From JAVVRI01 sp036654795 (GTDB lineage: Bacteria; Bacteroidota; Bacteroidia; Bacteroidales; Tannerellaceae): a stretch of DNA of 15,633 nucleotides. Within the stretch, counting starts at the first letter, position 1; every line of letters begins with the position of its first letter. The position numbers and the translations under genes are program-made. This document shows, piece after piece, positions 1 through 7,134 of the stretch. The notes below the pieces were generated by a model. The model searched no databases. It was not told the origin of the DNA and saw only the letters and a list, made by a program, of their open reading frames with translations. Where the stretch lies: contig JAVVRI010000073.1 in assembly GCA_036654795.1 (NCBI GenBank), forward strand, positions 1 to 15,633. The letters are read 5' to 3'.

Positions 1-1118
1 GGATCGACATGAATGCTCCCGGACGGGGGGTGTTTGATGTGGACTCTATCAATGGTATCGACCAATATCAACGTCGGATGGAGCTGGCTGCCAAGTATAG
101 CAATTCAGCCGTAGATTGGCGCAAGGAGCTTGCCGATTATGCCTCTTACCTGAAAGACAAAGGTGAAATAGCCCCCGTAATCCCCGAAAAGGCAGCCCCG
201 GTAACTTATAAAGAGGTGAAGCAGAAAGGCTGGCCGCTGTCTGTCGATGATATCCGTGCGATGCTTGCCAAAGAGAAAGGGCAGAAGAAAGAGATAGAAG
301 TGGCCGATGGCGTGAAAATCACCTTCCTTCGCGTACCTGCCGGTAAGTTTGTAATGGGAAGCAACAAGGGTTATTCTGACCAAGCGCCAGAACACAAAGC
401 CGAAGTAAAGCAAGGCTTCTGGATGGCGGAGAAAGAACTGACCAATGCGCAGTATAACGCTTTGGTAGCAGGCCATGATAGCCGCATCTACGCCCAGTTC
501 TGGAAAGACCATACCTCTCCCGGATATCCGGCCAATAAACCGGAGCAACCTGTTATCCGAGTAAGCTACGAAGAGGCGATGAAGTATTGCAGCCTTCTTT
601 CCGGAAAAACCGGATTGAAGGTAACGCTTCCTACCGAAGTGCAGTGGGAATGGGCTTGTCGCGCCGGTAGCAACCAATCTTTCTGGTACGGGGTTATGGA
701 TGCAGACTTTGGAGCTTTCGAGAACTTAGCCGATGTACAACTAGAGAAAATGGCTGTAACTGGCATCGACCCGCAACCGATGGAGAAAGACAATCCTTGG
801 TTCCCTTATTATAACTATCTACCTAAAATAGCAACGGTGAACGACGGTCTGATGATTCCGGTAGAGAAGTACGCTTACAAGGCAAATCCTTTTGGCTTAG
901 TCAACATGCACGGTAACTTGCAGGAGTGGACACGCTCTTTTTACGCTCCCTATCCTTATAGCGAGAAAGCACAGCAGAAAGCTGATCCGGCACAAGTGGT
1001 AGCTCGTGGCGGCTCGTGGATAGATCGTCCAAAGGACGCAACTGCTACAGTCCGCCGTGTTTACCTGTCTTGGCAACGAGTCAATAATGTAGGTGTACGG
1101 TTGATTATCGAAGATTAA
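1..1118 (+). CDS. FGE-sulfatase (SUMF1/EgtB/PvdO-like) domain protein, 5' end outside the window
   Basis: Counting from the ATG at base 9, residues 106-369 form a formylglycine-generating-enzyme fold: FVMGS (114-118), a PVIRVSYEEA block (181-190), LPTEVQWEWACRAG (207-220), NPFGLVNMHGNLQEW (293-307), RGGSW (333-337) and a closing NNVGVRLI. The reading frame is open to the window edge, and the ATG at base 9 sits in the run (W)IDMNAP. This resembles the WIDLNxP run that I recall closing the cytochrome/HzsA-like part of planctomycete-type fusion proteins, so the ATG is probably internal and the real gene starts upstream. The two catalytic cysteines of true FGE lie after the RGGSF motif; here that stretch (338-369) has no cysteine. 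Conversion of sulfatase cysteine to formylglycine is therefore unlikely, and a binding or structural role is more probable. The exact function is unknown. A strong terminator follows the stop codon. Confidence 0.8.
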   Translation, partial: IDMNAPGRGVFDVDSINGIDQYQRRMELAAKYSNSAVDWRKELADYASYLKDKGEIAPVIPEKAAPVTYKEVKQKGWPLSVDDIRAMLAKEKGQKKEIEVADGVKITFLRVPAGKFVMGSNKGYSDQAPEHKAEVKQGFWMAEKELTNAQYNALVAGHDSRIYAQFWKDHTSPGYPANKPEQPVIRVSYEEAMKYCSLLSGKTGLKVTLPTEVQWEWACRAGSNQSFWYGVMDADFGAFENLADVQLEKMAVTGIDPQPMEKDNPWFPYYNYLPKIATVNDGLMIPVEKYAYKANPFGLVNMHGNLQEWTRSFYAPYPYSEKAQQKADPAQVVARGGSWIDRPKDATATVRRVYLSWQRVNNVGVRLIIED

Positions 1119-1133
1119 TAATTGATTTAGGGT

Positions 1134-1170
1134 AGCCAATCCAAACTGTTTGTCAGTGGATTGGCTTTTC
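1134..1170 (+). terminator. Intrinsic terminator of the FGE-like gene
   Basis: AGCCAATCCA (1134-1143) pairs perfectly with TGGATTGGCT (1157-1166). The loop is 13 bases and a TTTTC tract follows. The hairpin begins 15 bases after the stop codon. Confidence 0.88.
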
Positions 1171-1274
1171 TCCACTGTTCAAGTTCTTCATAACTACGAA
1201 CGCCACCCACGAAAGCATAATCGATTAATGAAAAAGATTGGATGTTTTACTTTTTTGCTTCTGTGTTTTTATAC

Positions 1275-1292
1275 TTTTGAGCCTGCTCAAAA
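1275..1292. repeat. Short palindrome, partial copy of the larger one downstream
   Basis: TTTTGAGC, CT, GCTCAAAA: 8-bp arms around a two-base centre. The 18 bases recur as the exact reverse complement at 1319-1336, in the core of the larger palindrome. The right flank (AAAATTGATT against AAAATAGATT) is also similar, so this looks like a decayed second copy. The overlapping TACTTTTG (1272-1279) fits the TAnnTTTG consensus, but no well-spaced upstream TTTG was seen. Confidence 0.8.
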
Positions 1293-1306
1293 TTGATTTT
1301 TACCAT

Positions 1307-1348
1307 GCTCGTAATCTATTTTGAGCAGGCTCAAAATAGATTACGAGC
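1307..1348. repeat. 42-bp palindrome with perfect 20-bp arms
   Basis: The left arm GCTCGTAATCTATTTTGAGC (1307-1326) and right arm GCTCAAAATAGATTACGAGC (1329-1348) are perfect reverse complements around the two-base centre AG. As DNA this could extrude a cruciform; as RNA it would form a long hairpin. It lacks a following T tract (the next bases are TTGCCC), so it is not a standard terminator. It could be a REP-like or MITE-like dispersed repeat, or a binding site for a dimeric protein. Confidence 0.9.
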
Positions 1349-1382
1349 TTGCCCAAACGCATAATAAGAGTAATGCTTTGAA

Positions 1383-1452
1383 CGAACTGTTGGTATAGAA
1401 AGCACTAATAGTTCGGACGAATGGATGACAAGATTCAGTCCATTCTGTTTTT
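1383..1452 (+). other. Two tandem hairpins, the second terminator-like
   Basis: CGAACTGTTGGT (1383-1394) can pair with ACTAATAGTTCG (1404-1415) over 12 pairs, two of them G-U. GAATGGA (1419-1425) pairs with TCCATTC (1439-1445) and is followed by TGTTTTT. The second resembles a weak intrinsic terminator although no gene ends nearby. Either could belong to a small RNA or be chance. Confidence 0.35.
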
Positions 1453-1500
1453 AGGGTTAAAACTTAATTTTGGTGCCGTTGCCCTGATTCCTTTCAAACG

Positions 1501-1533
1501 TTTGCCCTGTTACAAAATAATCATGTACCTTTG
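1501..1533 (+). promoter_or_regulatory. Bacteroidota-type promoter of argS
   Basis: TTTG (1501-1504) is followed by 21 bases and then TACCTTTG (1526-1533). This matches the known Bacteroides consensus TTTG-N19-21-TAnnTTTG. Transcription would start near 1540, giving a leader of about 30 bases before the argS ATG. Confidence 0.75.
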
Positions 1534-1570
1534 CCGATAAACAAATCAGAACATAGAGTTAAATAAGAAT

Positions 1571-3364
1571 ATGGTGATCGAACAACAGATTTCCGGCGCA
1601 GTGATAGCCGGTATTAAGGCGCTGTACGGAGCTGAGGTGACGGCGGCACAGGTGCAGTTGCAACAAACTAAGAAAGAGTTTACGGGACATCTTACCCTTG
1701 TCGTTTTCCCCTTCCTCAGGGCTTCAAAGAAATCGCCGGAGCTGACCGCTCAGGCGATAGGTGAATACCTGCTGGCCAACGAACCTGCCGTGGCAGCATT
1801 CAACGTGATCAAAGGATTTCTTAACCTAACCGTAGCGCCATTCTGCTGGATCGCATTGCTGAACGATATTAACAGCCAGCCGACGTATGGTATCGTGCCT
1901 GTCACGGAACAGTCTCCGCTGGTAATGATTGAATACTCTTCCCCTAACACCAACAAACCTCTCCACTTGGGGCACGTGCGCAACAATCTGCTGGGCTTTA
2001 GCCTCGCTGAGATTATGAAGGCAAATGGTAATAAGGTGGTAAAGACAAATATCGTGAACGACCGCGGCATACACATCTGTAAGTCCATGCTTGCTTGGCA
2101 GAAGTGGGGCGAAGGCGTTACTCCGGAATCTTCGGGCAAGAAGGGCGATCATCTGATTGGAGACTTCTACGTCTTATTCGATAAACACTATAAACAAGAA
2201 CTTAAGGAACTGCAAGCACAGGGCTTGACCGACAAAGAAGCAGAAGCGCAATCTGCGCTCATGGCCGAAGCACGCGCCATGCTCCTGAAATGGGAGGCGG
2301 GCGATAAGGAGGTCGTAGCCCTTTGGTCGATGATGAACAGCTGGGTGTATGCCGGCTTCGACGAGACCTACAAGATGATGGGCGTCGACTTCGACAAGAT
2401 CTATTACGAATCGCAAACCTACCTTGAGGGCAAGGGTAAGGTGATGGAAGGACTGGAAAAGGGTGTCTTCTACCGCCGCGAAGATGGTTCGGTGTGGGCA
2501 GACCTGACGGGCGACGGACTGGACGAAAAGCTTCTGCTCCGTGCCGACGGAACCTCGGTCTATATGACGCAGGATATCGGTACCGCCAAGCTTCGCTATG
2601 ACGATTACCCTATCAATAAAATGATCTATGTCGTAGGGAATGAACAGAACTACCACTTTCAGGTACTCTCCATCCTGCTCGATAAGCTAGGCTTTGCTTT
2701 TGGCAAAGGGCTGGTACACTTCTCGTACGGCATGGTGGAACTGCCCGAAGGGAAGATGAAGAGCCGCGAAGGTACGGTGGTAGATGCCGACGACCTAATG
2801 GCGGAAATGATCAACACCGCCCACGAGGTATCTCAAGAACTGGGTAAGCTGGACGAAATGACGCCGGCAGAAGCCGAAGCCATCTCGCGCACCGTCGGAC
2901 TGGGTTCCCTGAAATATTTCATCCTCAAGGTCGATCCTCGCAAGAATATGACCTTCAACCCGAAGGAGTCTATCGACTTCAACGGTAATACAGGTCCGTT
3001 TATTCAATATACCTATGCACGTATCTGCTCCGTCCTGCGTAAAGCAGCCGAGCAAGGCATCGCGCTACCGGAACAGTTGCCCGCCACCCTTGCACTCTCG
3101 GAAAAGGAGGAGACGATGATCCAGCTCCTAGCAGACTATGCCTCCACCGTACGCGAAGCAGGCAAGGAGTATAGTCCGGCCTTCATTGCCAACTACATTT
3201 ATGATCTGGTAAAGGAATATAACCAGTTCTATCATGACTTCTCCATCCTGCGCGAAGAGAACGAAGAGCTCAAGAAGTTCCGTCTGATATTGTCGGCCAA
3301 TGTGGCTAAAATAATTAAATCGGGCATGTCGTTGCTAGGCATCGACGTCCCCGAACGTATGTAA
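1571..3364 (+). CDS. argS: Arginyl-tRNA synthetase
   Basis: This cytosolic class I aminoacyl-tRNA synthetase charges tRNA-Arg with arginine using ATP. The N-terminal domain (about 1-105) contains the run QVQLQQTKKEFTGHLTLVVF, which is typical of ArgS. The ATP-binding HIGH motif reads HLGH (132-135) after EYSSPNTNKP. The KMSK-equivalent loop is KMKSREG (395-401), with lysine instead of serine at the third position, a form I associate with Bacteroidota ArgS. The C-terminal DALR anticodon-binding domain covers roughly the last 130 residues and ends in a conserved-looking SLLGIDVPERM. At 597 residues it has the normal length. The ATG at 1571 gives the expected N-terminus and lies just downstream of a good promoter. 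The next gene starts 9 bases after its stop codon, so the two probably form an operon. Confidence 0.97.
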   Translation: MVIEQQISGAVIAGIKALYGAEVTAAQVQLQQTKKEFTGHLTLVVFPFLRASKKSPELTAQAIGEYLLANEPAVAAFNVIKGFLNLTVAPFCWIALLNDINSQPTYGIVPVTEQSPLVMIEYSSPNTNKPLHLGHVRNNLLGFSLAEIMKANGNKVVKTNIVNDRGIHICKSMLAWQKWGEGVTPESSGKKGDHLIGDFYVLFDKHYKQELKELQAQGLTDKEAEAQSALMAEARAMLLKWEAGDKEVVALWSMMNSWVYAGFDETYKMMGVDFDKIYYESQTYLEGKGKVMEGLEKGVFYRREDGSVWADLTGDGLDEKLLLRADGTSVYMTQDIGTAKLRYDDYPINKMIYVVGNEQNYHFQVLSILLDKLGFAFGKGLVHFSYGMVELPEGKMKSREGTVVDADDLMAEMINTAHEVSQELGKLDEMTPAEAEAISRTVGLGSLKYFILKVDPRKNMTFNPKESIDFNGNTGPFIQYTYARICSVLRKAAEQGIALPEQLPATLALSEKEETMIQLLADYASTVREAGKEYSPAFIANYIYDLVKEYNQFYHDFSILREENEELKKFRLILSANVAKIIKSGMSLLGIDVPERM

Positions 3365-3373
3365 CAAACAACC

Positions 3374-4246
3374 ATGAACCTAAACGAAAAGACGCGCAGA
3401 GCACTGCTTTGCTTTCAGAAGAATGAACTGACCGAAAGCACTGTCTATACTAAATTGGCACGAATCGAAAAGAATCCGGCCAATCAGCAAATACTGCTCC
3501 GAATAGCAGATGAGGAGTTGGGACATTACGAGATATTGCGCAAGCTAACCAACGAAACGCCGACGGCCGCTCGTTGGCGGATCCTGAAGTACTACTTGCT
3601 AGCTCGCATCCTAGGTATCACTTTTGCTATCAAACTAATGGAGGATGGCGAGCGTAGTGCTAAGGAGAACTACGCGGCTTATAAGGATCATCCCGAATTA
3701 CAGCAAATTGCCCGCGACGAAGAGGCGCACGAAAAGGTACTGATCGGGATGATCAATGAGGAGCGTCTGGAATATATGGGTTCGGTCGTGTTGGGACTTA
3801 ACGATGCGTTGGTGGAGTTTACCGGCGCACTAGCTGGCTTCACGCTGGCGCTGAGCGATTCGAAACTGATCGCACTGACCGGTAGTATTACCGGCATTGC
3901 GGCAGCTCTCTCGATGGCCTCGTCCGAGTATCTTTCCACCAAATCGGAAGGTGGCGAGGGGAAGCACCCCATTAAGGCTTCTGTCTATACAGGTATTGCC
4001 TATGTCTTTACGGTCGTGGCGCTGGTGGCGCCGTTTGTTTTTATATCGAATGTATTGGTGGCACTCGGCACGATGCTTTGCATCGCCCTGCTGATCATTG
4101 CCCTCTTCAACTATTATTACGCCGTAGCCCGTAGCGAAAGCTTCCGCAAGCGCTTTACCGAGATGGTAATTCTTAGCTTCAGCGTAGCTGCGGTCAGCTT
4201 CCTGATTGGCTTTGCCCTGCGTGAGTTTGTGGGGGTAGAGGTGTAG
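3374..4246 (+). CDS. Ferritin-like domain fused to a VIT1/CCC1 membrane domain; probable iron or manganese exporter (MbfA-like)
   Basis: Residues 1-135 look like a rubrerythrin-type four-helix diiron domain. Candidate ligands are E18 or E21, E48-L-G-H51, E90 or E93 and E116-E-A-H119. The C-terminal part (about 136-290) has about five membrane segments and the VIT1/CCC1 family motifs GLNDALVEFTGALAGF (141-156) and SMASSEYLSTKSE (180-192). The same domain order is known from MbfA of alpha-proteobacteria, a membrane-bound ferritin that exports iron in the inner membrane. By analogy this protein probably binds Fe(II) in the cytosol and passes it outward; metal specificity is inferred. It starts 9 bases after argS and is probably co-transcribed. 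A strong terminator follows. No Fur-like or other metal-responsive site was recognised upstream. Confidence 0.88.
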   Translation: MNLNEKTRRALLCFQKNELTESTVYTKLARIEKNPANQQILLRIADEELGHYEILRKLTNETPTAARWRILKYYLLARILGITFAIKLMEDGERSAKENYAAYKDHPELQQIARDEEAHEKVLIGMINEERLEYMGSVVLGLNDALVEFTGALAGFTLALSDSKLIALTGSITGIAAALSMASSEYLSTKSEGGEGKHPIKASVYTGIAYVFTVVALVAPFVFISNVLVALGTMLCIALLIIALFNYYYAVARSESFRKRFTEMVILSFSVAAVSFLIGFALREFVGVEV

Positions 4247-4261
4247 TCCGGTTAGCAAAAT

Positions 4262-4306
4262 AAAATGGCTCGTCAGCTATGTTCTTTAGCTGACGAGCCA
4301 TTTTTA
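4262..4306. terminator. Bidirectional intrinsic terminator between the VIT1-family gene and topA
   Basis: An 18-bp perfect stem joins 4262-4279 (AAAATGGCTCGTCAGCTA) to 4287-4304, with a 7-base loop (TGTTCTT). It has an A tract on the left and a T tract on the right, so it should stop both the plus-strand argS operon and the minus-strand topA transcript, whose stop codon lies at 4333-4335. Confidence 0.93.
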
Positions 4307-4332
4307 TTGTGACTACATAAGTAAGTAGAGCG

Positions 4333-6684
4333 TTATGCCTTCTTTCGTCCTCCGCTTCCACGCTTTTTGGTAGCGGGCTTTTCTTGTGCTTCGGCAATGA
4401 TTGCTTTACATTCTGCCAGAGTTAGTTCTGCCGGCTCTACGTTTTTGGGTATTTTATAGTTACCTTTCTGGTAGGAGATGTAAGGGCCGTAACGGCCGTT
4501 CAAGAGCTCCAACTCAGGGTCTTCGTCGAATTTTTTCAGGCAGCGTTGCTCATCCTTCGTGCGTTTATCCTGCAATAGTTCGATGGCTTCAGCCAGCGTG
4601 ATCGTCATTGGGTTGAACTCCTTAGGGATTGAGACGAACTTTCCATCGTGACGGATAAAGGGGCCGAAGCGACCGATGGCGGCAACCATTTCTGTTCCTT
4701 CGAAATCACCGAGTATACGAGGTAGTTCGAATAGCTTTAGCGCCTCTTCGAGTGTCAGTGTTTCGATGGATTGTCCCTTCATCAGGGTAGCAAACTGAGG
4801 CTTCGGAGCCTCTTTGTCCTCTGTATGAGCTTGTCCGATCTGTGCAACCGGACCGTAGCGGCCAATTTTTACATATACGGGGTTACCGCTCTTGGGGTCG
4901 ATGCCTAGTTCGCGTTCACCTACTTTATGCTCAGTTTTGATAGACGTTGTCGTCTCCACGATTGGGTGGAATATTTTGTAGAACTTGTCTATGGCGCTTG
5001 TCCAGATCATTTCTCCGTCTGCTACGGCATCAAATTCTTTTTCTACGCTTGCCGTGAAGTTATAGTCCAATACGGAAGGGAAGTATTCCATCAGGAAATC
5101 GTTTACCACGATTCCGATATCGGTTGGCATCAGTTTGTTTCGGTCTGCTCCAAAGGTTTCGGTGCGCTCCTGTGTGTTTATCTCGCCATCAATGAGGCTG
5201 ACTATTTTGTATTTGCGCTCTGCTCCGTCCTTGTCTCCCTTTATCACGTATTCGCGGTTCTGGATGGTTTGGATGGTTGGGGCGTAGGTGGAAGGACGGC
5301 CAATGCCTAGTTCCTCCATACGGCGCACCAAGCTGGCTTCGGTGTAGCGTGCCGGACGCTGTGTGAAGCGCTCGGTAGCAATGATCTCAGTCAGTAGCAA
5401 CGGGTCGTGCAGCTTTACGGGTGGGAGCAGGCCGCTGTTCTCTTGGTCTTTCTCGCCCTCTTCGTCTGATCCTTCGCGATAGACTTGCAGGAAACCGTCG
5501 AATGATAGGACTTCTCCTACCGCTACAAACTTTTCCTTTTTATCCTTGATGCCGATAGAGATGGTTGTTCGTTCCAGTTCGGCATCGGCCATTTGGCTGG
5601 CAACGGTGCGTTTACGAATCAGTTCGTATAGCTTTTGTTCCTGCGGGCTACCTTCTATCTCTACGGTACTTATATAAGTAGGGCGGATGGCCTCATGGGC
5701 TTCTTGTGCTCCTTTGCTCTTGGTATGGTATTGGCGGAAGTGATAGTATTTTTCTCCGTAGGTACTAATAATGGTCTCTTTAGCTGTTCCCAGCGCCAAG
5801 TCACTTAAGTTTACAGAGTCGGTACGCATATAGGTGATTAATCCCGATTCATACAACCGTTGTGCCACGATCATGGTCTGCGACACGGAGTAGCCGAGCT
5901 TTCGGGCAGCTTCCTGCTGAAGCGTGGAGGTGGTGAATGGGGGTGCCGGCGACTTTTTTGCCGGCTTCATGGTAATGTCGTCGATAGTGAACGATTCGTC
6001 TTTACAGTATTCCAGTAACAAGCTAGCTTCTTTTATTCGTTTGATGCGCTTGTTTAGTTCAGCTTTGAGCAGCGTTGTTCCGTCCGGCAGCATAAAGCTG
6101 GCTATTACGCGGAAGGCGGCTTCGGATACGAAATCATTGATTTCGCGTTCGCGCTCTACGACTAGGCGTACGGCTACCGACTGCACGCGTCCGGCCGACA
6201 AGGAGGGCTTGACCTTACGCCACAGAATGGGCGAAAGTTCGAAACCCACGATGCGATCCAGTATACGTCGTGCTTGCTGAGCGTTTACTAGGTTCGTGTC
6301 TATCTCACGGGGCGTCTCAATGGCATGTAGGATGGCTGTCTTTGTTATTTCATGGAAGACGATGCGTTTGGTTGTTTCGGGCTTTAGCTCGAGAACTTCT
6401 GATAGATGCCATGAAATGGCTTCTCCTTCGCGGTCCTCATCGGACGCGAGCCATACTTGTTCTGCTTTTTTTGCTGCGGCTTTCAATTCGGCAACCAGCT
6501 TCTTTTTATCGGAGGGTACTACATACTCGGGGGCGTAGTTGTTTTCGACGTCGATACTAAACTCTTTCGTTTTCAAATCGCGGATGTGCCCGTAGCTCGA
6601 CATTACTTTATAGTCCTTTCCCAGGAACTTCTCAATTGTCTTTGCCTTTGCGGGGGACTCCACTATTACCAGATTCTTTTGCAT
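4333..6684 (-). CDS. topA: DNA topoisomerase I (type IA)
   Basis: This enzyme relaxes negatively supercoiled DNA by transient cleavage of one strand. The N-terminal TOPRIM domain begins LVIVESPAKAKTI with E9 and carries the metal-binding SDEDREGE run (D82, D84, E86). The catalytic tyrosine is Y285 in GLITYMRTDS. SLSAGRVQS (161-169) and the GRPSTYAPTIQTI block are family signatures. The C-terminal third holds repeated Topo_C modules built around GRYGP or GRFGP (three copies) and ends in a basic tail, KKRGSGGRKKA. There are no CxxC zinc ribbons, unlike E. coli TopA. At 783 residues it is of normal length for zinc-free bacterial forms. The ATG at 6684 puts the VIVES motif at its usual distance from the start. 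It is transcribed divergently from the small TPR gene and convergently with the argS operon. Confidence 0.97.
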   Translation of the reverse strand: MQKNLVIVESPAKAKTIEKFLGKDYKVMSSYGHIRDLKTKEFSIDVENNYAPEYVVPSDKKKLVAELKAAAKKAEQVWLASDEDREGEAISWHLSEVLELKPETTKRIVFHEITKTAILHAIETPREIDTNLVNAQQARRILDRIVGFELSPILWRKVKPSLSAGRVQSVAVRLVVEREREINDFVSEAAFRVIASFMLPDGTTLLKAELNKRIKRIKEASLLLEYCKDESFTIDDITMKPAKKSPAPPFTTSTLQQEAARKLGYSVSQTMIVAQRLYESGLITYMRTDSVNLSDLALGTAKETIISTYGEKYYHFRQYHTKSKGAQEAHEAIRPTYISTVEIEGSPQEQKLYELIRKRTVASQMADAELERTTISIGIKDKKEKFVAVGEVLSFDGFLQVYREGSDEEGEKDQENSGLLPPVKLHDPLLLTEIIATERFTQRPARYTEASLVRRMEELGIGRPSTYAPTIQTIQNREYVIKGDKDGAERKYKIVSLIDGEINTQERTETFGADRNKLMPTDIGIVVNDFLMEYFPSVLDYNFTASVEKEFDAVADGEMIWTSAIDKFYKIFHPIVETTTSIKTEHKVGERELGIDPKSGNPVYVKIGRYGPVAQIGQAHTEDKEAPKPQFATLMKGQSIETLTLEEALKLFELPRILGDFEGTEMVAAIGRFGPFIRHDGKFVSIPKEFNPMTITLAEAIELLQDKRTKDEQRCLKKFDEDPELELLNGRYGPYISYQKGNYKIPKNVEPAELTLAECKAIIAEAQEKPATKKRGSGGRKKA

Positions 6685-6716
6685 ATTTACGTACTTTCCT
6701 AATTAGAAATCGAGTG

Positions 6717-6724
6717 CAAACTTA
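6717..6724 (-). promoter_or_regulatory. Promoter -7 element for topA
   Basis: On the minus strand this reads TAAGTTTG, matching TAnnTTTG, 32 bases upstream of the topA ATG. No TTTG was found at the usual 19-21-base spacing; the nearest is TTTA at 15 bases. Confidence 0.5.
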
Positions 6725-6809
6725 CACAAATAATTAACGTAAAGTCATATCAGTAATAAAAAAACCGCTTTATTTGCGCTTTTATAAAGTGAAAAGCAAG
6801 CATTTACTC

Positions 6810-6817
6810 TATCTTTG
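6810..6817 (+). promoter_or_regulatory. Promoter -7 element for the small TPR gene
   Basis: TATCTTTG matches TAnnTTTG and lies 23 bases upstream of the ATG at 6841. The upstream half of the promoter is not recognisable. Confidence 0.5.
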
Positions 6818-6840
6818 TCCTGCTTTCAGATTAATAATGA

Positions 6841-7110
6841 ATGAATATGGATAAGATAAAACAATTGATTGAAGCCGGCAATGCAGACGAGGCTATCCGC
6901 CTTCTGGATGTGCTGCTGGCCGAAAACGCGTCTTCGGACGAGGCTTATTTCTTGCGTGGCCGTGCGTATGCTAAAAAGGGCGACTTTCCGCATGCCCTTA
7001 ACAATTACCTTTCCGCCATTGCCCTTAACCCCGACAGTCCTGCTGTCGAGGCGCATTCTATGCTTATGAAGATTATGAATTTCTTCAATAAGGATATGTA
7101 TAATCACTAA
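6841..7110 (+). CDS. Small TPR protein
   Basis: An 89-residue, probably cytosolic protein made of two to two-and-a-half tetratricopeptide helices. DKIKQLIEAGNADEAIRLLDVLL (residues 4-26) is an amphipathic helix pair. DEAYFLRGRAYAKKGDFPHALNNY followed by AIALNPDSP (33-66) is a textbook TPR with the W/Y-G-Y-A-P pattern. There is no signal peptide. TPRs bind partner proteins, and the partner here is unknown. An in-frame ATG two codons later (6847) is an alternative start, while an ATG at 6837 is out of frame and stops after five codons. It diverges from topA, and its stop lies only 24 bases from the stop of the convergent phosphatase gene. Confidence 0.8.
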   Translation: MNMDKIKQLIEAGNADEAIRLLDVLLAENASSDEAYFLRGRAYAKKGDFPHALNNYLSAIALNPDSPAVEAHSMLMKIMNFFNKDMYNH

Positions 7111-7134
7111 GCAGGAGACTCTCGTCAGCTGTTT

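Larger units (their letters stand above)
1119..1570. other. 452-base intergenic region upstream of argS
   Basis: This is an AT-rich gap with no convincing gene. From left to right it holds the terminator of the FGE-like gene, a T-rich stretch, two related palindromes (1275-1292 and 1307-1348), two further hairpins (1383-1415 and 1419-1445, the second followed by five T) and the argS promoter (1501-1533). Short ORFs crossing it are not supported. Confidence 0.8.

Noticed and set aside
1275..1336. Inverted 18-base repeats flanking 26 bases, considered as an invertible promoter switch
   Set aside because: The intervening segment is far too short for the invertible promoters known in Bacteroides. 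Each repeat is itself palindromic and no invertase gene is nearby.
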